Assembly: GCA_036558305.1 (NCBI GenBank)
Contig: DATBFX010000075.1
Span: 1 to 7,469, forward strand
Direction: 5' to 3'
Length of the DNA: 7,469 nucleotides
Origin: DATBFX01 sp036558305
GTDB taxonomy: Bacteria; Chloroflexota; Chloroflexia; Thermomicrobiales; UBA6265
The position numbers and the translations under genes were made by a program. The notes below the pieces were generated by a model. It was not told the origin of the DNA. It did no database searches and saw nothing but the letters and a program-made list of their open reading frames with translations. Below, piece by piece: positions 1-5,810 of this stretch (its first letter is position 1; each line of letters opens with the position of its first letter).

Positions 1-1
1 G

Positions 2-496
2 CTGCTCAACGACGAGATCGGGGCGACGCGGAAGACGGGCGTGGTGGTGGCGCGGCGGTTTTCGGAGAAGTTGGAGGAGTCGCTGAACCGGTACCACAAC
101 CGGGCGTTGGAGACGGCGGAGATCATCGAGGCGATGATCGAGCTGGCGCGGGAGTTGAGGGAGGCGAACGCGCGCGGGGAGCGGCTGGGGCTGTCGGACG
201 ATGAGTTGGCGTTCTACGACGCGTTGGGGGAGAACGACAGCGCGGTGAAGGTGTTGGGGGATGAGCAGTTGCGGGTGATCGCGCGGGAGGTGGCGGAGAC
301 GGTGCGGAGCAATGTCTCGATCGACTGGACGCAGCGAGAGCAGGCGAAGGCGAACCTGCGGCGGTTGGTACGACGGGTGCTGAACCGGCATGGGTACCCG
401 CCGGACCAGCGGGAGGCAGCGACGCAGTTGGTGATCGAGCAGGCGGAGGAGTTTGCGCGGGCGGATACGGCGGCGGGGCCGATGTATCGGGGGTAG
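2..496 (+). CDS. hsdR: Type I restriction enzyme HsdR subunit, C-terminal end (partial)
   Basis: The reading frame is open from the left edge to a TAG at 494-496, giving about 164 residues. It is clearly the end of a longer gene, so the internal GTG at 41 is not a real start. The translation matches the C-terminal helical region of HsdR, the ATP-dependent translocase/endonuclease subunit of type I restriction systems. Recognisable phrases are SFSE-like 'RRFSEKLEESLNRYHNRALET', 'LSDDELAFYDAL', 'VLGDEQLRVIAREVAETVR', 'SIDWTQREQAKANLRRLVRRVL' and 'HGYPPDQREAATQLVIEQAE'. In this family the region follows the nuclease and helicase motor domains and contacts the HsdM/HsdS methyltransferase core. 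The nuclease and motor motifs themselves lie outside the window. Codons are strongly G-ended (GCG, CGG, TTG, GTG), giving a G-rich sense strand. Family assignment is confident; whether the whole enzyme is intact cannot be judged. Confidence 0.93.
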   Translation: MLNDEIGATRKTGVVVARRFSEKLEESLNRYHNRALETAEIIEAMIELARELREANARGERLGLSDDELAFYDALGENDSAVKVLGDEQLRVIAREVAETVRSNVSIDWTQREQAKANLRRLVRRVLNRHGYPPDQREAATQLVIEQAEEFARADTAAGPMYRG

Positions 497-502
497 CGGC
501 GG

Positions 503-529
503 GGCGGAAGGCGGAGGGCGGAAGGCGGA
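503..529. repeat. Short direct repeat, two 13-nt units
   Basis: Two identical 13-base units, GGCGGAAGGCGGA at 503-515 and 517-529, are separated by one G just after the hsdR stop codon. Each unit is itself made of GGCGGA-like pieces. It is a low-complexity intergenic repeat with no evident function; it could be polymerase slippage or a fragment of a dispersed intergenic repeat. Confidence 0.6.
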
Positions 530-586
530 CGACGAGCCGTGGGCTGTGAAGTTACGATTACGAGAAGAAGGGAGACGAGTGCCGGT

Positions 587-593
587 GAAGGAG
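587..593 (+). promoter_or_regulatory. Ribosome binding site that sets the mntA start
   Basis: GAAGGAG at 587-593 is a strong Shine-Dalgarno match, 8 nt before the GTG at 602. It is the reason for choosing 602 over the in-frame upstream starts at 539 and 593. Confidence 0.7.
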
Positions 594-601
594 TGCGCAC
601 C

Positions 602-913
602 GTGATTCCGCTGGTGGCCGACCGTCTCGACGAGATCGCGGCGCTTTGCCGTGAGTTCGGGGTCGTGCGACTCGACGTGTTCGGGTCTGCGGCAACCGGG
701 GCGTTCGATCCGGAGCGAAGCGACATCGATTTTCTCGTGGAGTACGCGCCGGAGACGGATCTGGGGCCATGGCTTGGACGGCATTTCGAGTTGCGAGAAC
801 GGCTGGCGTCGTTATTGGGGCGTCCGGTCGATCTGGTGATGGCGGGTGCGACGCGCAACCCGTACATGCTGCGTTCGATCGAGGCGAGCCGGCGGATGCT
901 CTATGCAGCCTAG
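602..913 (+). CDS. mntA: MNT-domain nucleotidyltransferase, antitoxin of a HEPN-MNT pair
   Basis: The 103-residue product is a minimal nucleotidyltransferase. The active-site signature is visible: G28-S29 followed by D41-x-D43 (FGSAATGAFDPERSDIDFLVEY), with a third acidic residue, D77, in 'RPVDLV'. In characterised HEPN-MNT systems this enzyme transfers AMP groups onto a tyrosine of the HEPN toxin and so silences it. The size, the catalytic triad and the immediate coupling to the HEPN gene (11-nt overlap, 903-913) all fit that role. The start at GTG 602 is preferred because of the strong ribosome binding site at 587-593; a GTG at 539 would add 21 residues of non-conserved sequence. The two genes are probably co-transcribed. 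I see no convincing promoter in the 105 nt downstream of hsdR, so read-through from there is possible. Confidence 0.92.
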   Translation: MIPLVADRLDEIAALCREFGVVRLDVFGSAATGAFDPERSDIDFLVEYAPETDLGPWLGRHFELRERLASLLGRPVDLVMAGATRNPYMLRSIEASRRMLYAA

Positions 914-1289
914 AACGCCGGGGCTGCTCTGGGACATCGCGGACGCCGGCGGGTTCATTGCTGCCGAGACGGCCGGCGTGACGTTCGAGACGTATCAACT
1001 GGATCGGCGCCTCCGGCACGCCGTCGAGCGGGATTTCGAGATTATCGGTGAGGCGGTGCGGCGGTTGGTCGAGCACGACCCGGCGACGGCGGCGCGCATT
1101 TCCGGGGTGCCGCAGATCATCGCGTTCCGCAACGTCCTGGCGCACGGGTACGATGCGGTGGTCGATGCGAAGGTGTGGGAGATCATTCGGACGTTTCTGC
1201 CGGTTCTGTTGTCGGAGGTCACGGCGCTCCTGGAAGAGGAGACGAAGAGAGATTCCTCGACAAGTCCTTCGCAGGCTCAGGAGGAATGA
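903..1289 (+). CDS. hepT: HepT-like HEPN-domain RNase toxin (DUF86 family)
   Basis: The 128-residue product is a small helical HEPN protein. It carries the catalytic R-x4-H motif followed by the target tyrosine: R76-N-V-L-A-H81-G-Y83. This is the RX4HXY form found in HepT toxins whose Tyr is AMPylated by MntA. E50 in 'IIGEA' also fits the family. HEPN toxins of this type are metal-independent RNases, and at least one HepT has been reported to act on tRNA. The ATG at 903 overlaps the end of the MNT gene, a usual arrangement for translational coupling. An upstream in-frame start at 846 would read through the partner gene and is not supported. The last about 13 residues (RDSSTSPSQAQEE) and the stop lie within a repeat-like inverted sequence (1252-1287), so the natural C-terminus may have been replaced by that element. 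The catalytic core is intact. Confidence 0.92.
   Translation: MQPRTPGLLWDIADAGGFIAAETAGVTFETYQLDRRLRHAVERDFEIIGEAVRRLVEHDPATAARISGVPQIIAFRNVLAHGYDAVVDAKVWEIIRTFLPVLLSEVTALLEEETKRDSSTSPSQAQEE
1252..1287. repeat. Inverted repeat that supplies the hepT 3' end
   Basis: ATTCCTC at 1252-1258 is the exact reverse complement of GAGGAAT at 1281-1287, with 22 nt between. The segment ends in GGAATGAC and resembles dispersed intergenic elements of the form 'ATTCCTCG..CTTCG..GGAATGAC' seen in many high-GC genomes (recollection, not searched). A related-looking segment lies at 2699-2725. The hepT stop codon at 1287-1289 is formed at its right end. There is no T-run, so it is not a canonical terminator. 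Confidence 0.55.
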
Positions 1290-1381
1290 CCGTTGGCTAG
1301 GCTCGCCGCTCGATCTCCGCAGGTTCTCGATCGGACGTGCAGCTTTGCTTAATTTTGTCACCTTTTGGTCTTCTCGATGCG

Positions 1382-1410
1382 CTCGCATAAGTGCGAGGTC
1401 GGTACGACCT
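1382..1410. repeat. Two adjacent stem-loops between convergent genes
   Basis: CTCGCA-TAAG-TGCGAG (1382-1397) is a perfect 6-bp hairpin. AGGTCG-GTA-CGACCT (1396-1410) is a second one that shares two bases with the first. They lie in the 144-nt gap between the convergent hepT and membrane-protein genes, so they may help end transcription. No T-run follows on either strand. Between 1345 and 1380 the sequence is locally AT-richer than its surroundings. Confidence 0.45.
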
Positions 1411-1433
1411 GGGCTTCGCACCCCGTCAGTCGG

Positions 1434-2654
1434 TCACAAGTCCTCGCCCGCCACGATCCGCTTCACGTCGTTGTCGGTCATCTCGCCGTAGGGACCGCCG
1501 GACCAGGGGATGGTCCAGACGTGGATCATGGCGCCGGTGACGATGTTGAAGGAACCGAAGGGGCAGGTGCCGAAGGGGGTGAGGACGCCGACGAGGAAGG
1601 GAGGGAGCGGTCCGAGGCAGACGTTGGCGTGGACGTGCCAGACGGTGAGGGGGCCGCCGACGTCGGGAGGAGAACGGTCGAGATCGGGGAGGGCGTACAT
1701 GGCGCCGAGGAGGAGGGGGCCGTCGGGGGTGCCGGCGTAGACGAGGGTTTCGGGGTGGCTGGGGTCGAGGACGCGGCCGTCCTTTTCGTAGCGGTGGTTG
1801 GTGTAGTGGACCATGGTGCCGGTGGCGGGGCCAAAGGGGCGGTAGCCGTCGGCGAGGGCGACGTCGACGTCGGCGTATTTGGCGATGCCGGCGGCGGTGT
1901 CGGCGGCGAGTTTGGCGGCGGCGGCTCGTTCGGCGGGTGTGGGCGGTTCGTCCGGATCGGCGAGTTCGACCATGCCGGTGACGCCGGTGGCGCCGTGGTG
2001 GTGGTGCGCGCGGTCGGTCGACATGGCGGTCTCGGCGGAGGCGGTGCCGGCGTCGCGGGCGGCGATGGCCCAGGCGAAGGCGCCGGCGAGGGTGGTCGAG
2101 AGAACGAAGGCGGCGGTGGCGGCGACCCAGCGGAGTTTGCGGCCGTGGGAGCGGAAGGTCGGGCGGTGGGGAAGGAGGAGGAGACCGAGGGCGGTGAATT
2201 CGACCACTTTGGTGACGACGCCGAGTTGATCGACCTCCTCGCGGCGGCCGGCGAGGTAGCCGAGGTAGAAGACGACGTTGGCGGCGAGGAGGAGGGCGGC
2301 GGCGATGCGCCAGCGACGGCGGAAGACGATGCCGGCGGCGAGGAGGGCGAAGAGGAAGGCGTCGAGGCCGAAGAGGAGGGCGGTGCCCGGTTCCTCAGCG
2401 AGGTGGTGGGGCAGGATCGCGAGGTGGACGAGACCGCTGGTGAGCATCAACCAGGCGGCGACGCGGGTCGGCAGGAGGGAGGCGGAGTAGCGGCGGTGGA
2501 AGTGGGTTGCGGGCGGGAGGTTGAGGCGGGCGGCGACGCGGATGGTGCGGAGGAGGAGCCAAACGACGACGGGTGAGAGGATGAGGGCGTCGAGACCGGC
2601 GAGGTGGTCGGGGGCGATGCCCCAGGCGGTGGCGTTGAGGGTGAGTCCGTTCAT
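1434..2654 (-). CDS. Polytopic membrane protein with His-rich extracytoplasmic C-terminal domain, function unknown
   Basis: The 406-residue product has about six hydrophobic segments in the first half (near residues 21-37, 64-82, 91-110, 117-135, 145-161 and 176-199). A linker with a four-His run (217-220) follows, then a soluble domain to the end. That domain contains 'MVHYTNHRYEKDGRVLDPSHPETLVY', 'PLLLGAMYAL', 'VWHVHANVCLG' and a second Cys (C346 and C364). The conserved-looking His, Tyr and Cys positions suggest a metal-binding or redox role, but I cannot name the family with certainty. The pattern 'HY.N...LDP..PE.LVY....L.G..Y' recalls uncharacterised exported proteins of actinobacteria and Chloroflexota. 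The start at 2654 is chosen because GAAGGAG (2661-2667) stands 6 nt upstream; a longer frame to 2720 runs into repeat-like sequence. Domain order and topology are seen; function is not assigned. Confidence 0.82.
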   Translation of the reverse strand: MNGLTLNATAWGIAPDHLAGLDALILSPVVVWLLLRTIRVAARLNLPPATHFHRRYSASLLPTRVAAWLMLTSGLVHLAILPHHLAEEPGTALLFGLDAFLFALLAAGIVFRRRWRIAAALLLAANVVFYLGYLAGRREEVDQLGVVTKVVEFTALGLLLLPHRPTFRSHGRKLRWVAATAAFVLSTTLAGAFAWAIAARDAGTASAETAMSTDRAHHHHGATGVTGMVELADPDEPPTPAERAAAAKLAADTAAGIAKYADVDVALADGYRPFGPATGTMVHYTNHRYEKDGRVLDPSHPETLVYAGTPDGPLLLGAMYALPDLDRSPPDVGGPLTVWHVHANVCLGPLPPFLVGVLTPFGTCPFGSFNIVTGAMIHVWTIPWSGGPYGEMTDNDVKRIVAGEDL

Positions 2655-2660
2655 GGTGGG

Positions 2661-2667
2661 CTCCTTC
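2661..2667 (-). promoter_or_regulatory. Ribosome binding site of the membrane-protein gene
   Basis: On the - strand GAAGGAG lies 6 nt before the ATG at 2654. It fixes this start and rejects the extension to 2720. Confidence 0.7.
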
Positions 2668-2698
2668 GGGTTGGGTTGTTCGTGGGATCGGAGAGGGC

Positions 2699-2725
2699 GA
2701 CGCCTCCACTTCGCTCGCAATGACG
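2699..2725. repeat. Possible dispersed intergenic repeat
   Basis: The stretch containing CCACTTCGCTCGCAATGAC (about 2707-2725) lies between two - strand membrane-protein genes. It shares the 'CTTCG..AATGAC' pattern with the element at 1252-1290. Similar short phrases are common between genes in high-GC genomes. Only the two in-window copies can be compared, and they are imperfect. Confidence 0.35.
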
Positions 2726-2737
2726 ATTGGGTGGCGG

Positions 2738-3205
2738 TCAGGCGGCGGGTTCCAGGGTGGAGGGACGGTCGAGGCGGGCGAGGGGGGAGGGTTGACGGGC
2801 GGCGGCGAGGCCACGGCGGGCGGGGCGGCTCAGAAGGAGGGAGAGGATGGTGAGTGGGAGGGCGACACCGGTCAGGAGGGGGACGAGACCGAAGGCGTAT
2901 TGGCGACCGATGGCGAGGCGGAGGAGGATGCCGAGGAGGAGGAAGACCTCGTAGGCAATGGTCGTGTTGCGCGCCCAGCGGCGGAAGCGGGCGATGCCGC
3001 CGGCCAGGACCAGGGTGAGGGTTGGGCCGGCGAGGCCGAGGAGGACGGGGCCGGCGAGGAGGGGGAGGGCGCCGAGGGCGATGCCGAAGACGACGGTGCC
3101 GAGGACGGCGAGGAGACCGAAGGCGGTCTGGAGCAGGAGGAGGACGAAAGCGACGTCGAAGGGTCCGGGGTCGGGAGAGGCGGGCGGGAATGGTCGGGGG
3201 TCCAT
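2738..3205 (-). CDS. Small four-helix membrane protein, function unknown
   Basis: The 155-residue product begins with a Pro-rich N-terminus (MDPRPFPPASPDPGPFD). It then has four hydrophobic stretches near residues 18-40, 46-70, 83-99 and 103-126, and ends in a basic tail (RPARRGLAAAR...). No catalytic motif is recognisable. The ATG at 3205 is preferred because hydrophobic sequence soon follows and the longer frame to 3271 is Pro/Arg-rich and runs through an inverted repeat. The ribosome binding site is weak. It lies in the same orientation as the downstream membrane protein and the upstream kinase gene, separated from the latter by 105 nt, so it may be in a common transcript. Existence as a gene is supported by codon pattern and helices; its role is not known. 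Confidence 0.72.
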   Translation of the reverse strand: MDPRPFPPASPDPGPFDVAFVLLLLQTAFGLLAVLGTVVFGIALGALPLLAGPVLLGLAGPTLTLVLAGGIARFRRWARNTTIAYEVFLLLGILLRLAIGRQYAFGLVPLLTGVALPLTILSLLLSRPARRGLAAARQPSPLARLDRPSTLEPAA

Positions 3206-3246
3206 GGTCGTCTCGCTTTCCGCGGTTCTCGGTGAAGGGGGCGAAG

Positions 3247-3265
3247 GACGAGCGCGGGGCTCGTC
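3247..3265. repeat. Stem-loop between the kinase gene and the small membrane-protein gene
   Basis: GACGAGC (3247-3253) and GCTCGTC (3259-3265) are perfect 7-bp arms with a 5-nt loop. It sits downstream of the kinase stop on the - strand. Without a T-run it is at best an imperfect terminator or mRNA-stabilising structure. Confidence 0.45.
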
Positions 3266-3310
3266 GAGCATCAGGTTAGGCAGCCGGGATAAGAGGTGCT
3301 TGAGGGGTGT

Positions 3311-4792
3311 CTAAGAATTCGATGAGGGCGGAGGGGTCGGTTCTGGGGGCGAGGCGAGGGGGAGGGTGACGGAGAAGGTGGCGCCACGGTCGGGGTTGTT
3401 GGCGGCGGCGAGGCGGCCGTCGTGGTCTTCGGCGATCCAGCGAGCGATGGCGAGACCGAGACCGGCGCCGGTGCCGGTGCGGGCGCGGTCGGCCTGGTAG
3501 AAGCGATCGAAGATGCGGGGGAGGTCGGGTTCGGGGATGCCGGTGCCGTCGTCGCGGACGGCCAAACCGGCGATGCCGGCGGGTTCGTCGCGACCGAGGT
3601 GGAGTTCGATGCGGCCGCCGCGGGGAGTGTGTTTGACGGCGTTGTCGACGAGGATCCAGAGGAGTTGGGTCAGGGCGTCGGCGTTGCCGGCGACGCAGAC
3701 CGGGTGGGACGGATTCGGTTTGACGAGGATGACGTCGCGGGTTGGGTGGAGGCGTTGGGCCTGGCGGTGGACGTCGCGGAGGAGGGGGGCGAGGTCGAGC
3801 GGGGTTTTCGGGGGGCGGTGACCGGCGTCGGCGCGGGCGAGGGTCAACAAGTGATCGACGAGGCGGCTCATGCGCTCGCTCTCGGCGGCGATGTCCTGGA
3901 GGGCGGCGGTGCGGTCGTCGGGTTGGACGTCGGGGCGGGCAAGGAGGAAGCCGGCGTTGGAGCGGATGGTGGTGAGGGGGGTGCGCAGCTCGTGGGAGGC
4001 GTCGGCGACGAAGCGTTGCTGGGTTTCGAGGGAGGCGGCGAGGCGGGTGTGGGTCTCCTCCAGGCGGGCGAGCATGGCATTGAAGCTGACGGTGAGGCGG
4101 TCGAGGTCGTCGCCGGTGCGGACGGGCGGAAGGCGACGGCTGAGATCGCGGGTCTGGCCGATCTCGTCGACGGTGCGGGCGATCGCGCCGAGGGGGCGGA
4201 GGGCGCGGCCGGCGACGCGCCAGATCGCGGCGAAGGCGCCGAGGAGGATCAGGAGCGAGGTGATGACGAGGAGGCGGCGCAGACCGGTCAATTGGCGGTC
4301 GATCTCGCCCGCGGATTGACCGGCGACGACGAAACCGGTGCGGCCGAGGTCGGGCCGCGTCCAGGGGAGGACGTAGACGCGGAGACCGACGGCTCCCGGG
4401 GGGTTCCCGCTGCGGACGGTCGCGAGGGCGTGGCCGTTGCTCGTGGCGCTCGCCAGGGTGGTCTGGTCGATGGTGGGTGGGGAGCCGTCGATCAGGCCGG
4501 TGCTGACGATGGCGGCGCCGTTGGCGTCGAGGACTTCGACGAAGGTGCTGCCGTTGGTGGTGTTGCCGGCGGCGCGGAGATCGACCGCGGCCGCGTTTCC
4601 GCGCGGGGCGAAGTCGGCGGCGGGGGCGGCGGCGAGGGCGGCGACGGTTTGCTCGGCGCGGTCGCGGAGGAGGTGCTGCTGGTCGTTCCTCAAGCCGTAG
4701 GAGGCGAGGACGTGGAGGAGGACGCCGAAGAGGACGAGGGTGACGGCGACGGTGGCGCCGGCGAAGACGGCGATGCGGGCGCGGATCGACAT
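3311..4792 (-). CDS. Sensor histidine kinase, OmpR-partner (HisKA) type
   Basis: The 493-residue product is a membrane sensor kinase. An N-terminal helix (about 8-30) and a second helix (about 173-192) enclose an extracytoplasmic sensor of about 140 residues. A HAMP linker follows (about 190-243). The HisKA dimerisation box has the phosphorylated H267 in 'FVADASHELRTPL'. The ATPase domain shows the N box (LVDNAVKHTP, N384), G1 (DDGTGIP, 414-420), F box (FDRFYQ) and G2 (GAGLGLAI, 442-449). All catalytic motifs are intact, so it should autophosphorylate and pass phosphate to the adjacent regulator. The ATG at 4792 comes 2 nt after the regulator stop, implying translational coupling; a TTG at 4810 is an alternative that would overlap. 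The C-terminal tail is Pro/Ser-rich. The signal sensed cannot be told from sequence. Confidence 0.95.
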   Translation of the reverse strand: MSIRARIAVFAGATVAVTLVLFGVLLHVLASYGLRNDQQHLLRDRAEQTVAALAAAPAADFAPRGNAAAVDLRAAGNTTNGSTFVEVLDANGAAIVSTGLIDGSPPTIDQTTLASATSNGHALATVRSGNPPGAVGLRVYVLPWTRPDLGRTGFVVAGQSAGEIDRQLTGLRRLLVITSLLILLGAFAAIWRVAGRALRPLGAIARTVDEIGQTRDLSRRLPPVRTGDDLDRLTVSFNAMLARLEETHTRLAASLETQQRFVADASHELRTPLTTIRSNAGFLLARPDVQPDDRTAALQDIAAESERMSRLVDHLLTLARADAGHRPPKTPLDLAPLLRDVHRQAQRLHPTRDVILVKPNPSHPVCVAGNADALTQLLWILVDNAVKHTPRGGRIELHLGRDEPAGIAGLAVRDDGTGIPEPDLPRIFDRFYQADRARTGTGAGLGLAIARWIAEDHDGRLAAANNPDRGATFSVTLPLASPPEPTPPPSSNS

Positions 4793-4794
4793 GG

Positions 4795-5493
4795 TCAGAC
4801 CTGGGCGCAATCGCGGAGGACGTAGCCGACGCCACGGACGGTTTGGATCAGGCGCGGCTCGCCGGAGGCTTCCAGTTTCTGGCGCAGGTAGCCGACGTAG
4901 ACATCGACGGCGTTGGGGGTGACGGCGACCTCGTCGCCCCAGACGGCGTCGAGGAGGCGTTCGCGGCTAAGGACCAGGCGCGGGTGGCGCAGGAAGTAGT
5001 GGAGGAGGTCGAATTCGAGGGTGGTGAGGGCGATCGGGCGGTCGCCGCGGCGGACGTCGCGGGTCTCGGGTTCGAGGGTGAGGTCGCCGTAGCGGAGGGT
5101 TTGCAGGGGTTTCGGGTCGCGCCGCCGGAGGAGGGCGCGGACGCGGGCGAGGAGTTCTTCGTAGGCGAAGGGTTTGGTCAGGTAATCGTCGGCGCCGGTA
5201 TCGAGACCGGCAACGCGGTCGGCGGTGGCGTCGAGGGCGGTCAGCATCAGGATCGGGACGTCGTCCTCCCGGCGGAGGCGGCGGCAGACGTCCATGCCGT
5301 CGAAACCGGGGAGCATGACGTCGAGGACGACGAGGTCGGGGGGACGGGTGCGGGCGCTGGCGAGGGCGGCGGGACCGTCGGCGGCGATCGCGACCTCGTA
5401 GCCCTCGTAGACCAGGGCGCGACGGAGCGACGCCGCGATGCGGGCGTCGTCGTCGACCACGAGGATGAAGACCGGAGCCGTCTCAGCAGCCAT
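4795..5493 (-). CDS. OmpR/PhoB-family response regulator
   Basis: The 232-residue protein has a receiver domain (about 8-120) with acidic pocket D14-D16, phosphoacceptor D58 (LVVLDVMLPGFDG), T85 and K107 (YLTKPF). A winged-helix DNA-binding domain (about 132-229) follows, with 'LTTLEFDLLHYFLRHP', 'RERLLDAVWG' and the wing 'IQTVRGVGYVLR'. Full length and complete motifs indicate an active transcription factor controlled by the kinase encoded 2 nt downstream. The ATG at 5493 has no Shine-Dalgarno sequence: a perfect hairpin (5494-5512) directly abuts the start codon. This suggests either leaderless translation, an operator for autoregulation, or a structure controlling initiation. Confidence 0.96.
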   Translation of the reverse strand: MAAETAPVFILVVDDDARIAASLRRALVYEGYEVAIAADGPAALASARTRPPDLVVLDVMLPGFDGMDVCRRLRREDDVPILMLTALDATADRVAGLDTGADDYLTKPFAYEELLARVRALLRRRDPKPLQTLRYGDLTLEPETRDVRRGDRPIALTTLEFDLLHYFLRHPRLVLSRERLLDAVWGDEVAVTPNAVDVYVGYLRQKLEASGEPRLIQTVRGVGYVLRDCAQV

Positions 5494-5512
5494 CGGTGCT
5501 ATTCAAGCACCG
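5494..5512 (-). promoter_or_regulatory. Perfect inverted repeat abutting the response-regulator start
   Basis: CGGTGCT (5494-5500) and AGCACCG (5506-5512) form a 7-bp perfect dyad with a 5-nt centre, ending at the base before the ATG. It occupies the place of the ribosome binding site. On the - strand TTGAAT inside it could serve as a -10 for a leaderless message (weak). It could be an operator; the function is inferred from position only. Confidence 0.5.
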
Positions 5513-5560
5513 GCGCGTAAGAAACGCATGAGGACGAAGGTGGGAGATCGAGGCCCCCTA

Positions 5561-5600
5561 TCCCCCTTGCCCCTTTCCCCCGACTTTAGGGGAAGGGGGA
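5561..5600. repeat. C/G-rich long stem-loop, probable intergenic repeat
   Basis: TCCCCCTTGCCCC (5561-5573) pairs with GGGGAAGGGGGA (5589-5600) over 12 bp with one bulged G and a 15-nt loop. Such C-run/G-run hairpins are a common class of dispersed intergenic repeat. It lies between the permuted tRNA elements and the response-regulator gene and might separate the two transcripts, although no T-run is present. Confidence 0.5.
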
Positions 5601-5606
5601 CGGTCG

Positions 5607-5620
5607 GCGCGCTGGCGCGC
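5607..5620. repeat. GC-only hairpin downstream of the permuted tRNA elements
   Basis: GCGCGC (5607-5612) and GCGCGC (5615-5620) form a short, very GC-rich dyad about 24 nt beyond the 3' arm of the second element on the - strand. It could act as a 3' boundary for that transcript, but there is no T-run. Confidence 0.35.
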
Positions 5621-5643
5621 GCATCCGGCAGATTTGCAGGGAG

Positions 5644-5787
5644 GGCAGCGGATGAAGGGTCGGTCGGAACCTTTCGGCGCGTCTCCTGGTGCCGCCATCC
5701 CGCGCGGGTGCGGGGAGCAGGAGTTGCACCTGCACGCCCTTGCGGGCACCGGCTCCAAAGGCGAGAACCCGAACCGTGCGACCTGCC
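5644..5787 (-). tRNA. Circularly permuted tRNA-Leu-like gene (class II), possibly degenerate
   Basis: On the - strand the 3' half comes first: CGC (5763-5761), loop CTTTGGA (5760-5754), GCCGG (5753-5749), variable arm TGCCCGCAAGGGCGT (5748-5734) with a GCAA-capped stem, T arm GCAGG-TGCAACT-CCTGC (5733-5717), acceptor TCCCCGC (5716-5710) and A73 (5709). After CCCGC comes a 5' half: GCGGGA, then TGGCGG...AGACGCG, typical of tRNA-Leu, ending in CC (5677-5676). The loop differs from the Leu(UAG) loop CTTAGGA by one base, giving TTG at 34-36. Other deviations are a 29-41 C/C mismatch, G instead of T at 55, and an acceptor one G short. The flanks pair: GGCAG (5787-5783) with CTGCC (5648-5644), and GGTTCGGG (5775-5768) with TCCGACC (5668-5662) with one bulge. 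Architecture is clear; decoding function is doubtful. Confidence 0.7.
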
Positions 5788-5810
5788 GCGTTGCCCGAGA
5801 TGGGAGGGGT

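Noticed and set aside
558..1421. 287-codon - strand open frame antisense to mntA/hepT
   Set aside because: It is Arg/Pro-rich with no motif, and the + strand genes carry complete catalytic signatures.
1365..2576. 403-codon + strand open frame, Gly/Glu-rich
   Set aside because: It is the antisense shadow of the membrane-protein gene, with low-complexity Gly/Glu/Ala composition.
3422..4825. 467-codon + strand open frame, Gly/Glu/Ala-rich
   Set aside because: It is antisense to the histidine kinase, whose motifs are all intact on the - strand.
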